Part shown: in pieces, positions 41,815 through 51,516 of the stretch
Position numbering within the stretch: the stretch's first letter is position 1
How the letters are laid out: every line of letters begins with the position of its first letter
Origin: an uncultured Blautia sp.
Lineage (GTDB): Bacteria; Bacillota; Clostridia; Lachnospirales; Lachnospiraceae
Reading direction: 5' to 3'
Length of the DNA: 64,000 nucleotides
NCBI GenBank assembly: GCA_958367245.1
Contig: CATXEA010000007.1
Span: forward strand, 53,469 to 117,468
Made by a program: the position numbers and the translations under genes
Notes under the pieces: model-generated
The model's input: the letters and a program-made list of their open reading frames with translations, nothing else
What the model was told of the DNA's origin: nothing
Database searches by the model: none

Positions 41815-43029
41815 ATGATAAATATAGCAGTTTTGGGCTACGGCACAGTAGGAAGCGGCGTGGTGGAAGTTATCAATACAAACCATGAGAGCATTAACCA
41901 GAGAGCCGGAGAGGAGTTAAGAATCAAATATGTTCTTGACCTTCGGGATTTTCCGGGGGATCCGGTACAGGAAGTGCTGGTTCACGATTATGAGACGATT
42001 GTCAATGACCCGGAAGTAGATATCGTAGTAGAGGTGATGGGAGGAATTGAACCTGCCTACACCTTTGTAAAGAGAGCGCTTCTTGCGGGCAAAAGCGTCT
42101 GCACCTCCAACAAGGCTCTGGTGGCCAAGCACGGCAGAGAGCTTATGGACATTGCCAAAGAAAAGAGTATCAACTTTTTATTCGAGGCAAGCTGCGGCGG
42201 AGGAATTCCGATTATCCGTGTGCTGAACTCCTCTCTCACGGCAGATGAGATTGATGAAGTTACCGGAATCCTGAACGGAACGACGAACTACATGCTGTAT
42301 AAGATGAGCAGCGAGGGCAGTGATTTTGACGATGTGCTGAAAGAAGCGCAGGCGATGGGATACGCGGAAGCTGACCCTACTGCTGATGTGGAAGGACACG
42401 ATGCCTGCCGGAAGATTGCAATTCTGTCTTCCCTTGCATACGGGAAATATTTTGATTTTGAAGAGATTTATACAGAGGGTATCACAAAGATTACGCCTGA
42501 GGATATGGAATATGCAGAAGCTCTCGGCATGAACATTAAGCTTCTTGCAACAAGCAAAAAGGTGGATGATAACGCCTATTATGCAATGACAGCGCCTTTC
42601 CTTGTAGGTAAACAGAGTCCTCTTTACAGTGTGAACGATGTATTTAATGCAGTTTTTGTTCACGGAAATATGCTTGGCGACTCCATGTATTACGGAAGCG
42701 GAGCAGGGAAACTTCCTACAGCAAGCGCAGTCGTAGGAGATATCATTGATGAAGCGAAGCATCTTCACAAAACTATTTTTACGAGATGGAGCAGCGAACC
42801 TGCGAAGCTTCTCAGTATGGATGAGGTGAAAGGCCGTTTCTTTGTTCGCGTGCGTGAGGTAGCTTCTGAGAAAGTCAATGCACTTTTCGGAAAGGTAAAG
42901 GTTGTAAAGCTGGCGCAGTTTCCGGGTGAATTTGCTTTCCTTACTTCTGAGATGACACAGGGAGAGTTTAAAATGAAACTGGATGGACTCAACGGACTGG
43001 TTCTGTCTGAGATCAGAGTGAAAGACTGA
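41815..43029 (+). CDS. hom: Homoserine dehydrogenase
   Basis: 404 residues. The N-terminal Rossmann motif GYGTVGSGVVE, TSNKALVAKHG, the catalytic region with GGGIPIIRVLNSSL, ILNGTTNYML, and AEADPTADVEGHDACRKIAIL are all diagnostic. The C-terminal 80 residues form an ACT domain (FFVRVREVASEKVNAL) for feedback by threonine. It reduces aspartate semialdehyde to homoserine. A 9-bp hairpin (43036-43072) separates it from the next gene. Confidence 0.97.
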   Translation: MINIAVLGYGTVGSGVVEVINTNHESINQRAGEELRIKYVLDLRDFPGDPVQEVLVHDYETIVNDPEVDIVVEVMGGIEPAYTFVKRALLAGKSVCTSNKALVAKHGRELMDIAKEKSINFLFEASCGGGIPIIRVLNSSLTADEIDEVTGILNGTTNYMLYKMSSEGSDFDDVLKEAQAMGYAEADPTADVEGHDACRKIAILSSLAYGKYFDFEEIYTEGITKITPEDMEYAEALGMNIKLLATSKKVDDNAYYAMTAPFLVGKQSPLYSVNDVFNAVFVHGNMLGDSMYYGSGAGKLPTASAVVGDIIDEAKHLHKTIFTRWSSEPAKLLSMDEVKGRFFVRVREVASEKVNALFGKVKVVKLAQFPGEFAFLTSEMTQGEFKMKLDGLNGLVLSEIRVKD

Positions 43030-43092
43030 GATTATCTGTGGGCGGGAACCTGTCATGGCTTCGCGCCCATAGGTGCGTTGAAAGGAGATTTT

Positions 43093-44304
43093 ATGAAATA
43101 CGTGGTGATTTTGGGAGACGGTATGGCGGACTGGCCTTTAGACGAGCTTCAGGGAGAAACACCTCTTTTCAGAGCAAATACCCCTGTTATGGATGCTCTT
43201 GCGAAGGTTTCAGAAATCGGAACAGTTGCGACGATTCCTGAGGGAATGGCGCCGGGAAGCGATACGGCGAATCTTTCCGTAATGGGATATGATCCGAAGA
43301 AATATTATACAGGACGCTCCCCTTTGGAAGCTCTGAGCATCGGTGTTGACATGAAAGAAACAGATGTGGTATACAGATGTAATATCGTGACCCTGACTGA
43401 GAATGAAGGTTCTTATGAAGAACAGATTATGCTCGATCACAGTTCCGATGAAATCAGTACAGAAGATGCGGACATTCTTCTGAAAGCAGTCTGTGAGGAA
43501 CTGTCAAATGAAGCTTTCCGGTTTTATACCGGAACCAGTTACCGTCACTGCATGATATGGGACAGAGGCGAGGTTCTTGATCTGACGCCGCCCCATGATA
43601 TCCTGACCCGTACAGTCGGAGATTATCTTCCTGAGAATGAAGCGCTCCTGTATATGCAGAAGCGAAGCTACGAAATTTTGAAAAATCATCCTCTAAACAT
43701 AGAAAGAAAGAAAAAAGGGCTTAATCCTGCCAACAGTTTCTGGTTCTGGGGAGCAGGAACGAAGCCTGTCCTCACATCCTTTGAGGATATTTACCACAAA
43801 AAAGGTGTTATGATTTCGGCTGTGGATCTTTTGAAAGGAATCGCAGTGGGCGCAGAGATGGACCGTATTCTTGTAGAAGGCGCCAATGGAGGTCTTCATA
43901 CCAATTATGAAGGAAAGGCAGAAGCGGCAGTAGAGGCTCTGACAAAGAAGGGCTATGATTTTGCTTATATACATGTGGAAGCTCCTGATGAAATGGGACA
44001 TCAGGGAAGTATCTCCAAGAAAATCCAGGCTATCGAATATCTGGACAGCCGTCTTATCCGTCTTGTAAAAGAGGGACTGGATGCAGCGGGAGAGGATTAC
44101 AGGATGCTGATTCTTCCGGATCACCCTACACCGATAAAGGTACGCACTCATGTGGCAGAGCCGGTACCGTATCTTCTCTATGACAGTACAGCTCCTCAGT
44201 CCCATAGCTGGCGTTATAACGAAAAAGAAGCGGCAGAGAGCGGAAACAGGGTTGAGCACGGCTGGGATATGATGAAATACCTTTTTGCTGAATCCGGCAG
44301 GTAA
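43093..44304 (+). CDS. Cofactor-independent phosphoglycerate mutase-like protein, probable homoserine kinase
   Basis: 403 residues of the archaeal-type phosphoglycerate mutase/alkaline phosphatase superfamily. The metal-binding GDGMADWP start, the nucleophile serine in PGSDTANLSVMGYDP, HVEAPDEMGHQG and LPDHPTP are visible. A subgroup of this family found in threonine operons is annotated as proposed homoserine kinase, and the location between hom and lysC, with no ThrB elsewhere in the window, supports that role. ATG 43093 has AAAGGAG upstream. Confidence 0.88.
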   Translation: MKYVVILGDGMADWPLDELQGETPLFRANTPVMDALAKVSEIGTVATIPEGMAPGSDTANLSVMGYDPKKYYTGRSPLEALSIGVDMKETDVVYRCNIVTLTENEGSYEEQIMLDHSSDEISTEDADILLKAVCEELSNEAFRFYTGTSYRHCMIWDRGEVLDLTPPHDILTRTVGDYLPENEALLYMQKRSYEILKNHPLNIERKKKGLNPANSFWFWGAGTKPVLTSFEDIYHKKGVMISAVDLLKGIAVGAEMDRILVEGANGGLHTNYEGKAEAAVEALTKKGYDFAYIHVEAPDEMGHQGSISKKIQAIEYLDSRLIRLVKEGLDAAGEDYRMLILPDHPTPIKVRTHVAEPVPYLLYDSTAPQSHSWRYNEKEAAESGNRVEHGWDMMKYLFAESGR

Positions 44305-44373
44305 GGAAGGGCGGAAGCTTTGTCCGTCACATAAAAGACGAAAAATGCCGGAATTGATTAAAGGAGGCAGATA

Positions 44374-45582
44374 ATGTTAATTGTCAAAAAATTTGGCGGC
44401 ACCTCAGTAGCAGATAAAGAGAGAATCTTTAATGTAGCGAACAGGTGCATCGAGGAATATAAAAAAGGAAATGAAGTGGTTGTTGTTTTGTCCGCAATGG
44501 GCAAATACACGGATGAGCTGATTGCCAAGGCGCAGGACATCAATGAGAAGCCGCCGAAAAGAGAGATGGATATGCTGTTTACCATCGGTGAGCAGATGTC
44601 AGTCGCTCTGATGGCAATGGCAATGAACAAGCTTGGAGTTCCCGCTGTTTCTCTGAATGCATTTCAGGTATCCATGCATACCACGAGCTCTCATGGAAAT
44701 GCGCGTCTGAAGCGGATTGATACAGAGCGTATCAAACGTGAACTGGAATGCGGAAAAATTGTAATTGTCACAGGCTTTCAGGGGATTAATAAATACGACG
44801 ATTACACAACTCTGGGCAGAGGCGGTTCTGACACTACGGCAGTTGCCCTTGCAGCGGCTCTTCACGCAGATGCATGTGAAATCTATACAGATGTGGACGG
44901 CGTTTATACCGCAGATCCACGCAAGGTTCCGAAAGCAAGGAAATTAAAGGAGATTACTTACGACGAGATGCTGGATCTTGCAACTCTGGGCGCAGGTGTT
45001 CTTCATAACCGTTCTGTGGAAATGGCAAAAAAATACGGAGTGCCTCTTGTTGTGCGTTCCAGTTTAAATGACAGCGAAGGTACTGTCGTAAAGGAGGAAG
45101 TTACAGTGGAAAGAATGTTGATCAGCGGTGTTGCGCTTGATACAGACGCCGTGAGAATTGCGGTAATCGGATTAAAGGATATTCCGGGTGTGGCATTTAA
45201 GTTATTTGACACCCTTGCAAAGAAAAATATCAATGTAGACGTAATCCTGCAGTCTATCGGCCGTGCAGGGACAAAGGATATTTCCTTTACCGTAGATAAG
45301 AACGATCTGGATGAAGCGGTAGCGGTTCTGGAGGCAAATCAGGCGCGCCTTGGATATAAGGAGCTTCACTCCGAGAGAAATATTGCCAAGCTTTCAATTG
45401 TAGGCGCAGGTATGATGAGCAATCCGGGCGTTGCTGCAAAAATGTTCGAGAGCCTTTATAATGAAGGCGTAAATATCAATATGATTTCAACATCCGAAAT
45501 CCGCGTAACTGTTCTTATCAATGAAAAGGATGGCATCCGCGCCATGAACGCAGTGCATGATGCGTTTAATCTGGCTGATTAA
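44374..45582 (+). CDS. lysC: Aspartate kinase (alpha subunit)
   Basis: 402 residues. It phosphorylates aspartate, the entry step to lysine, threonine and methionine. The N-terminus has KKFGGTSVAD, GRGGSDTTAVALAAAL is the catalytic glycine-rich loop, and two ACT domains follow (about 260-402). ATG 44374 has AAAGGAGG upstream. An internal in-frame start with its own strong ribosome binding site probably yields a separate regulatory subunit. Confidence 0.96.
   Translation: MLIVKKFGGTSVADKERIFNVANRCIEEYKKGNEVVVVLSAMGKYTDELIAKAQDINEKPPKREMDMLFTIGEQMSVALMAMAMNKLGVPAVSLNAFQVSMHTTSSHGNARLKRIDTERIKRELECGKIVIVTGFQGINKYDDYTTLGRGGSDTTAVALAAALHADACEIYTDVDGVYTADPRKVPKARKLKEITYDEMLDLATLGAGVLHNRSVEMAKKYGVPLVVRSSLNDSEGTVVKEEVTVERMLISGVALDTDAVRIAVIGLKDIPGVAFKLFDTLAKKNINVDVILQSIGRAGTKDISFTVDKNDLDEAVAVLEANQARLGYKELHSERNIAKLSIVGAGMMSNPGVAAKMFESLYNEGVNINMISTSEIRVTVLINEKDGIRAMNAVHDAFNLAD
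45106..45582 (+). CDS. lysC: Aspartate kinase beta subunit from internal start
   Basis: GTG 45106, codon 245 of lysC, lies 8 bases after a perfect AAGGAGG (45091-45097). It would give a 158-residue protein consisting of the two ACT domains. Bacillus subtilis aspartokinase II is known to make its beta subunit from an internal start at nearly the same codon. Expression here is inferred from that parallel and the ribosome binding site. Confidence 0.65.
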   Translation: MERMLISGVALDTDAVRIAVIGLKDIPGVAFKLFDTLAKKNINVDVILQSIGRAGTKDISFTVDKNDLDEAVAVLEANQARLGYKELHSERNIAKLSIVGAGMMSNPGVAAKMFESLYNEGVNINMISTSEIRVTVLINEKDGIRAMNAVHDAFNLAD

Positions 45583-45595
45583 AAAGGAGTAAGTA

Positions 45596-46465
45596 ATGAG
45601 AAGTATAGGCGACTTAAAAAGAGCGGCAAAGGCTGCTCTGAGAGGGAACTATGGAATTCTGATAATGGCATCTATGGTCAGTTCGCTTTTAACCTTTCTG
45701 GGAAGTACGCTTACTGCTGCGCTCTTTCCGGGGGACTCGGTGCTGGCTATTGCCCTGAGTCAGATTTTTGCGATTATTCTTTCACTGGTATTCAGTATTG
45801 TGACAGCAGGGTATTCCTATATGCTGCTGAAAGTTGCAAGAGAAGGCTCCTGCGCTTTGGGAGATTTGTTTTATTTTTTCCGCAGCCATCCGGACAGAGT
45901 AATTATAGCGTCAACCGTTCTTGCCGTAATTGATGTAGTAGCTACATTTCCGGCAACCTACTACAATCTGGCAGTTGAACCGGGAGCTTCCATGGAAGCG
46001 CAGATGGAGTGGCTGACAACGTATTCTGTGATTTTTCTGGTGACAAGCATTCTCAGTATGCTGATCGGGATTCCGTTTGCGATGATTTATTTCCTTCTTG
46101 CAGACAATGAAGGAATGGGAGGAATTCAGGCAGTAAAGGCAAGCGCGCGGATGATGAAGGGCAAAATCGGCAAGTATCTGCTTCTGCAGCTTAGCTTTTT
46201 CCCGCTTATGCTGCTTTCCGTATTTACCTTTTATATTGCGCTTCTCTGGGTTATGCCTTATATGCAGATGAGCGCCGCCATGTTTTACAGGGATATTTTA
46301 GGGGAACTGGACACAGTAATGCCAGGTACCGGTATGTATACAGGAGGAACAGCCTCACAGGTGATTGAGCTGCCGGAGACACCGTCTCTTCCGGAAAATC
46401 CGGATCAGTCAGAGGTTTCCCATGAGAAAAAAGAGCAGAAGGACGATTACAATTCCGAAGCATAA
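45596..46465 (+). CDS. DUF975 family membrane protein
   Basis: 289 residues. The opening RSIGDLKRAAKAALRGNYG is typical of DUF975, followed by about five membrane helices and a polar, proline/glutamate-rich cytoplasmic tail (about 250-289). Function unknown. ATG 45596 follows AAAAGGAG, 13 bp after lysC, but a functional link to lysC is doubtful. Confidence 0.88.
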   Translation: MRSIGDLKRAAKAALRGNYGILIMASMVSSLLTFLGSTLTAALFPGDSVLAIALSQIFAIILSLVFSIVTAGYSYMLLKVAREGSCALGDLFYFFRSHPDRVIIASTVLAVIDVVATFPATYYNLAVEPGASMEAQMEWLTTYSVIFLVTSILSMLIGIPFAMIYFLLADNEGMGGIQAVKASARMMKGKIGKYLLLQLSFFPLMLLSVFTFYIALLWVMPYMQMSAAMFYRDILGELDTVMPGTGMYTGGTASQVIELPETPSLPENPDQSEVSHEKKEQKDDYNSEA

Positions 46466-46488
46466 CTTTATAGGAGACAGATTTATTT

Positions 46489-48648
46489 ATGGACATTATT
46501 CAGGTAATCACACAGGAATTAAAAGTAGAAAAATGGCAGGTGGAGGCCGCTGTCAAATTGATTGATGAAGGCAACACCATTCCGTTTATTTCACGATACA
46601 GAAAAGAAGCGACAGGAGCCTTGAACGACGAACAGCTCCGTAACCTCTTCGACAGACTGACTTATTTAAGGAATCTGGAAGATAAAAAGACACAGGTTCT
46701 GGGAAGTATCGAGGAGCAGGGCAAGCTTACGGAAGAACTGAAAAAACAGATTCTGGAAGCGCAGACCCTCGTTGTGGTAGAGGATTTATACCGTCCTTAC
46801 CGTCCGAAACGCCGTACCAGAGCGACCATTGCCAAAGAAAAAGGTCTGGAGCCGCTGGCAAATATCATTATGCTCCAGATGACGGACAAATCCATCGAAG
46901 ACGAGGCGAAAGCTTTTGTTTCCGAAGAAAAAGAAGTACCGTCTGTAAGCGCCGCTATTAATGGCGCCAAAGATATTCTGGCAGAGCGTATTTCCGATGA
47001 GGCGGATTATCGTATCTACATCCGTAATCTTACCGCTAAGAAGGGAATCATTGTTTCTGCGGCAAAGAAACCGGAAGAGCAGTCTGTCTATGAAATGTAT
47101 TACGATTTCGAGGGAGCTGTGGATAAATTACCGGGGCATAAGGTTCTCGCTTTAAACCGCGGAGAAAAAGAAAAAATTCTTACAGTTAAGATTAATGCGC
47201 CGGAAGAAGATATTCTTCGTTATTTAAACAAAAAAATAATTGTAAAAGAAAATCCGAATACAACAGAAATTTTGAAAGAAGTAGTGGAAGACAGCTACAA
47301 ACGTCTCATCGGCCCTGCTATTGAACGTGAAATCCGCAGCAGTCTCACAGAAAAGGCAGAAGACGGCGCAATCCACGTATTCGGCAAAAATCTGGAACAG
47401 CTTCTGATGCAGCCTCCGATTGCAGGGAAAGTTGTGCTGGGATGGGACCCGGCGTTCCGTACAGGATGTAAGCTTGCCGTTGTAGACAGCACAGGAAAGG
47501 TTCTTGATACAACTGTTGTTTATCCTACTGCCCCGACTACAGAGGCAAAAATCAGAGCAGCAAAAGATACAGTAGAGAAGATGATAGATAAATACGGAAT
47601 TTCCCTGATTTCCGTAGGTAACGGTACTGCATGTCGTGAATCTGAGCAGGTAATCGTAGATATGCTTAAAGAGATTCCGCAGAAAAAAGTGCAGTATGTT
47701 ATTACCAACGAGGCCGGAGCTTCCGTTTATTCTGCAAGTAAGCTTGCTACAGAGGAATTTCCGAATTTTGATGTAGGACAGAGAAGCGCTGCGTCCATTG
47801 CAAGACGTGTACAGGACCCTCTTGCTGAGCTTGTAAAAATCGATCCGAAATCCATTGGTGTTGGTCAGTACCAGCATGATATGAACCAGAAGAAGCTTGG
47901 CGAAGCCTTAAGCGGTGTTGTCGAGGATTGTGTAAATAAGGTTGGTGTTGACTTAAATACTGCTTCTGCCTCCCTTTTGGAATATATTTCCGGTATCAGC
48001 AAGGTGATTGCGAAAAACATTGTAGCTTATCGTGAAGAAAACGGACGCTTCGAGAGCAGAAAAGAGCTTCTTAAGGTTGCGAAATTAGGACCGAAAGCTT
48101 TTGAGCAGTGTGCAGGCTTTATGCGTATTTCCGGCGGTAAAAATCCACTGGATGCGACAAGCGTACATCCGGAAAGCTATGAGGCGGCCTCTAAGCTTCT
48201 GGAAAAGCTCGGTTATAAAACCTCCGACATCAGCGGCGGCAAGCTTCTTGGAATTTCCCTTCAGATGAAAGGAAAATATGAAAAAATGGCGCAGGAGCTG
48301 GGAATTGGTGAGATTACCCTCCAGGATATTGTAAAAGAACTGGAAAAACCTGCCCGTGACCCTCGTGATGAGATGCCGAAACCAATCCTTCGAACAGACG
48401 TCCTTGATATGAAAGACCTGAAAGAGGGAATGATTCTCAAAGGAACTGTAAGAAACGTCATCGACTTCGGCGCTTTCGTAGATATCGGTGTACATCAGGA
48501 CGGTCTTGTTCATATTTCCGAGATGAGTGAGAAATTCATCAAACATCCGCTGGAAGCAGTGAGCGTAGGAGATGTGGTAGATGTAAAGGTTATCGGTGTA
48601 GATATGAAGAAGAAGCGAATCAGTCTTTCCATGAAAGGAATTCACTGA
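46489..48648 (+). CDS. tex: RNA-binding transcriptional accessory protein Tex
   Basis: 719 residues. Layout follows Tex: N-terminal helical region with TIPFISRYRKEATGAL (about 25-41), YqgF/RuvC-like domain (GWDPAFRTGCKLAVVD about 322-337), helix-hairpin-helix domain (LLEYISGISKVIAKNIV...), and C-terminal S1 RNA-binding domain (about 645-719, GTVRNVIDFGAFVDIGVHQDG). Proposed to act in transcription/RNA handling under stress. Full length. Confidence 0.96.
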   Translation: MDIIQVITQELKVEKWQVEAAVKLIDEGNTIPFISRYRKEATGALNDEQLRNLFDRLTYLRNLEDKKTQVLGSIEEQGKLTEELKKQILEAQTLVVVEDLYRPYRPKRRTRATIAKEKGLEPLANIIMLQMTDKSIEDEAKAFVSEEKEVPSVSAAINGAKDILAERISDEADYRIYIRNLTAKKGIIVSAAKKPEEQSVYEMYYDFEGAVDKLPGHKVLALNRGEKEKILTVKINAPEEDILRYLNKKIIVKENPNTTEILKEVVEDSYKRLIGPAIEREIRSSLTEKAEDGAIHVFGKNLEQLLMQPPIAGKVVLGWDPAFRTGCKLAVVDSTGKVLDTTVVYPTAPTTEAKIRAAKDTVEKMIDKYGISLISVGNGTACRESEQVIVDMLKEIPQKKVQYVITNEAGASVYSASKLATEEFPNFDVGQRSAASIARRVQDPLAELVKIDPKSIGVGQYQHDMNQKKLGEALSGVVEDCVNKVGVDLNTASASLLEYISGISKVIAKNIVAYREENGRFESRKELLKVAKLGPKAFEQCAGFMRISGGKNPLDATSVHPESYEAASKLLEKLGYKTSDISGGKLLGISLQMKGKYEKMAQELGIGEITLQDIVKELEKPARDPRDEMPKPILRTDVLDMKDLKEGMILKGTVRNVIDFGAFVDIGVHQDGLVHISEMSEKFIKHPLEAVSVGDVVDVKVIGVDMKKKRISLSMKGIH

Positions 48649-48665
48649 ACAGCGGGAGACCGGTA

Positions 48666-48932
48666 ATGAATTATTTCTATTATTATCTGGTGGGAATTAA
48701 CGTATTTGCTTTTTCTATATATGGCATTGACAAATTTAAAGCGCAGCGCGGGCTCTGGAGAATTCCGGAGAAGGCGCTGCTCCTTGCAGCAGTTATGGGA
48801 GGCTCTGTGGGGGCTTACATAGCAATGAAGTTTTTTCACCATAAAACGAGAAAAGGGAAATTTTATATCGGAGTGCCTGTGATTTTTATGATACAGGTTA
48901 CGGCGCTGATTGCTTTTTTTCAGAAAATGTAA
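48666..48932 (+). CDS. DUF1294 family membrane protein
   Basis: 88 residues, three hydrophobic segments. IYGIDKFKAQRGLWRIPEKALLL is the DUF1294 hallmark. Function unknown. ATG 48666 follows a GGGAG site 17 bp after tex. Confidence 0.88.
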   Translation: MNYFYYYLVGINVFAFSIYGIDKFKAQRGLWRIPEKALLLAAVMGGSVGAYIAMKFFHHKTRKGKFYIGVPVIFMIQVTALIAFFQKM

Positions 48933-48983
48933 GATGAGAGAAATGCACCGGCATTTCAGATTTACCACACAGAGGTGATGAAA

Positions 48984-49871
48984 ATGGAACAGCAGGTTCA
49001 GGAACAGGTTGAACAGGGAGTGAAGCAGAGCGTACAGGAAGTTGCAGAAGGAGTCAATCGTTTTCAACAGTATCTGTACGATAACATTCCGGAATTTACC
49101 AGATTTGGTCTTAAGGTTCTGGTGGCTTTGCTGGCATTCTTTGTAGGAAGAAAGATTATAAAGTGGCTGGTGAAATTTACAAGAGCATCTATGGAAAAAG
49201 CTTCCGTAGACAAAGGTGTTGTACAGTTTGTCGGCTCTTTGATTAAGGCAATTCTTTATATTCTGCTTATTTTTAATATTGCTACAAGTTTTGGAGTGAC
49301 AGAAACCTCTGTTGCCGCGCTGCTTGGTACTGCCGGTGTGACCATTGGTCTTGCCCTGCAGGGCGGTCTTGCAAATATAGCAGGCGGTGTGATTCTTCTG
49401 GTCTTTAAGCCTTTTCAGGTGGGAGATTACATTATTGTGGAAGGTCAGACCGGTTGTGAGGGTACTGTTTACAAGGTGGAAATGTGCTATACAACCCTTC
49501 TTTCCATAGATAATAAACATGTAGTCATTCCCAATGGTACGCTTTCCAACAGTATCATAACTAACGTAACTGCCAGAGATCTTCGCAAACTGGAGGTTAA
49601 GGTGGGAATTTCCTATAATTCAGATATAGGAAAAGCAAAGGAAATTCTGGAGAAGCTTCTTCGTGAGGATGAAGATACGAAGGACGACGAAGGAATGGTG
49701 GTTTTTGTAGATGAGCTGGGAGCCAGCGCAGTGATTATGGGATTTCGTGTGTGGGTAGCGACAGACGCTTACTGGCCTGCGAAATGGAGACTGAATCAAA
49801 GAATTAAAGAAGAATTTGATGCGCAGGGAATTGAGATTCCGTATAATCAGCTTCAGGTTCATATGAAATAA
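48984..49871 (+). CDS. Small-conductance mechanosensitive channel (MscS family)
   Basis: 295 residues. Three N-terminal membrane helices, the pore helix with the glycine/alanine pattern TAGVTIGLALQGGLANIAGGVILLVFKPF (two motif pieces), then the cytoplasmic beta and alpha/beta domains. A glutamine-rich start (EQQVQEQVEQ) precedes the first helix. ATG 48984 lies 6 bases after AGAGGTG; GTG 48975 and ATG 48978 overlap that site. Confidence 0.93.
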   Translation: MEQQVQEQVEQGVKQSVQEVAEGVNRFQQYLYDNIPEFTRFGLKVLVALLAFFVGRKIIKWLVKFTRASMEKASVDKGVVQFVGSLIKAILYILLIFNIATSFGVTETSVAALLGTAGVTIGLALQGGLANIAGGVILLVFKPFQVGDYIIVEGQTGCEGTVYKVEMCYTTLLSIDNKHVVIPNGTLSNSIITNVTARDLRKLEVKVGISYNSDIGKAKEILEKLLREDEDTKDDEGMVVFVDELGASAVIMGFRVWVATDAYWPAKWRLNQRIKEEFDAQGIEIPYNQLQVHMK

Positions 49872-49892
49872 TGATACAGGGGATTTTTATTG

Positions 49893-51251
49893 ATGAATTC
49901 TATTGCAAAAAAAACTCGGGTCGATCTGCTGAACGGCCCGATATTTACGTCTATGGTCCGGTTTGCGATACCGGTTCTTTTATCCAGTATTTTTCAGCAG
50001 CTTTATAATACAATGGATACGATTATCGTAGGAAATATTCTGGGAGAAACTTCTCTGGCAGCAGTGGGAGCTGCCATGCCTGTGTATGACCTTCTCATGG
50101 GGTTTGCTATGGGAATGGGGCACGGTCTGTCGATTGTGACAGCAAGAAGTTTTGGTTCCGGTAATCAGACTTTATTGAAAAAGTCTGTGGCAGCTACGAT
50201 AAAAATCGGCACAGTTATTGCGATTGTGATAACGGTACTTACCAGATTTGTACTGTTTCCGTTTCTGGAGCTTATGCACACGCCCGGAGAGATTATCCAT
50301 GAGGCATACAGCTATGTGTCGTTTATCACACAGTTCAGCGCAGTTACACTGGCGTATAATCTGTGTTCCGGTGCTCTGCGCGCCATTGGAAACAGTGTGA
50401 TGCCGCTTGTATTTCTGATTATTTCGTCCCTGATTAATATTGTGCTGGATATTCTTTTTATCACACAGTTTCATATGGGAATCAGGGGAGCTGCGGCAGC
50501 TACTGTGATTGCTCAGGCTGTATCTGTGGTGCTCTGCCTGATTTATATTGCGAGAAAGACACCTCTTCTTGTTCCGGAGAAAAAACATTTTGAGACGGAT
50601 AAACCTCTTTATAAAGAGATGATTGCTCAGGGTCTTTCCATGAGTTTTATGAGTTGTTTTGTCTCGGCGGGAACCGCTGTTCTCCAGTCAGGAATCAATG
50701 GGCTTGGATATCTTGTGATTGCCGGACATACTGCAGCAAGAAAGCTCTGTATGTTCTGTCTGATGCCGTTTTCGGCGATGAACGGCTCTATCAATACTTT
50801 TGTTTCTCAGAATTACGGTGCAGGGAAACCGGACAGAATCCGAAGAGCGATGAAATATGCGTATTGCTATAATGCGCTGGTAACGGGAATTCTTATAGTG
50901 GTGATTTACAGCTTCGCACCGCAGATGGTGAGCTTTATCTCCGGTTCAGAAGAAGCGGTAGTTCTTGGAAACGGCTCCATGTATCTGCGAGTAGTAGCGC
51001 CGTTCTATTTTGTTCTGGGGGTGATTAACCAGACGCGTTCCGCACTGCAGGCAATCGGGCGCAAAATTCTTCCGATTCTCTCCAGTGTGATTGAACTGGT
51101 GGGAAAGATTATTTTCGCCATGATTTTTATTCCTATTTTCCATTATCAGGCGGTTATCTGGTGTGAACCGATTATTTGGTGCTTCATGGCTGTGGAGCTG
51201 GTATTTGCCTTCTGGACAAACCCATACATCCGCGGAAAGAACCGAAGCTGA
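49893..51251 (+). CDS. MATE family efflux transporter
   Basis: 452 residues with twelve predicted helices in two related halves. The start (LNGPIFTSMVRFAIPVLLSSIFQQLYNTMDTIIVG) is typical of the DinF/NorM-like MATE group, with sodium or proton coupling expected. The substrate is not deducible. ATG 49893 follows CAGGGGA. A terminator lies 10 bp after the stop. Confidence 0.93.
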   Translation: MNSIAKKTRVDLLNGPIFTSMVRFAIPVLLSSIFQQLYNTMDTIIVGNILGETSLAAVGAAMPVYDLLMGFAMGMGHGLSIVTARSFGSGNQTLLKKSVAATIKIGTVIAIVITVLTRFVLFPFLELMHTPGEIIHEAYSYVSFITQFSAVTLAYNLCSGALRAIGNSVMPLVFLIISSLINIVLDILFITQFHMGIRGAAAATVIAQAVSVVLCLIYIARKTPLLVPEKKHFETDKPLYKEMIAQGLSMSFMSCFVSAGTAVLQSGINGLGYLVIAGHTAARKLCMFCLMPFSAMNGSINTFVSQNYGAGKPDRIRRAMKYAYCYNALVTGILIVVIYSFAPQMVSFISGSEEAVVLGNGSMYLRVVAPFYFVLGVINQTRSALQAIGRKILPILSSVIELVGKIIFAMIFIPIFHYQAVIWCEPIIWCFMAVELVFAFWTNPYIRGKNRS

Positions 51252-51260
51252 AATATGACA

Positions 51261-51291
51261 AAATCCTCTGTCACTGGACAGGGGATTTTTT
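51261..51291 (+). terminator. Terminator after the MATE gene
   Basis: AAATCCTCTGTC (51261-51272) pairs with GACAGGGGATTT (51277-51288), loop ACTG, then a T-run. Confidence 0.92.
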
Positions 51292-51471
51292 ATACAGATA
51301 AAAATGGATTTTTATACTATTTTTCTGGTATTGTATTTATATTTTTGGTAAAATCAGATTATAGAAAAAGTAAAGAAGGTGAGTGAAGCAGACGTGTGGA
51401 ACTTACTAAAGAGAAAAATTTTGTAAAGATTAAGCGGCAGAATCAGAGAATACTTCAGAGGAAATCTCTTA

Positions 51472-51492
51472 GATACGGAAGATGACGATACA
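51472..51492 (+). other. Leader motif shared with the first Rpn-type gene
   Basis: GATACGGAAGATGACGATAC plus one base matches 15703-15723 at 17 of 21 positions and lies 24 bp ahead of the second Rpn-type gene. The rest of 51292-51516 is AT-rich with no confident promoter. Confidence 0.5.
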
Positions 51493-51516
51493 TAGCTTCA
51501 GGAAAGGAGATTCCTC

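Noticed and set aside
48642..49520. 292-codon open frame antisense to DUF1294 and the MscS gene
   Set aside because: It covers two well-supported plus-strand genes and the gap between them, with no binding site and no recognisable domain.
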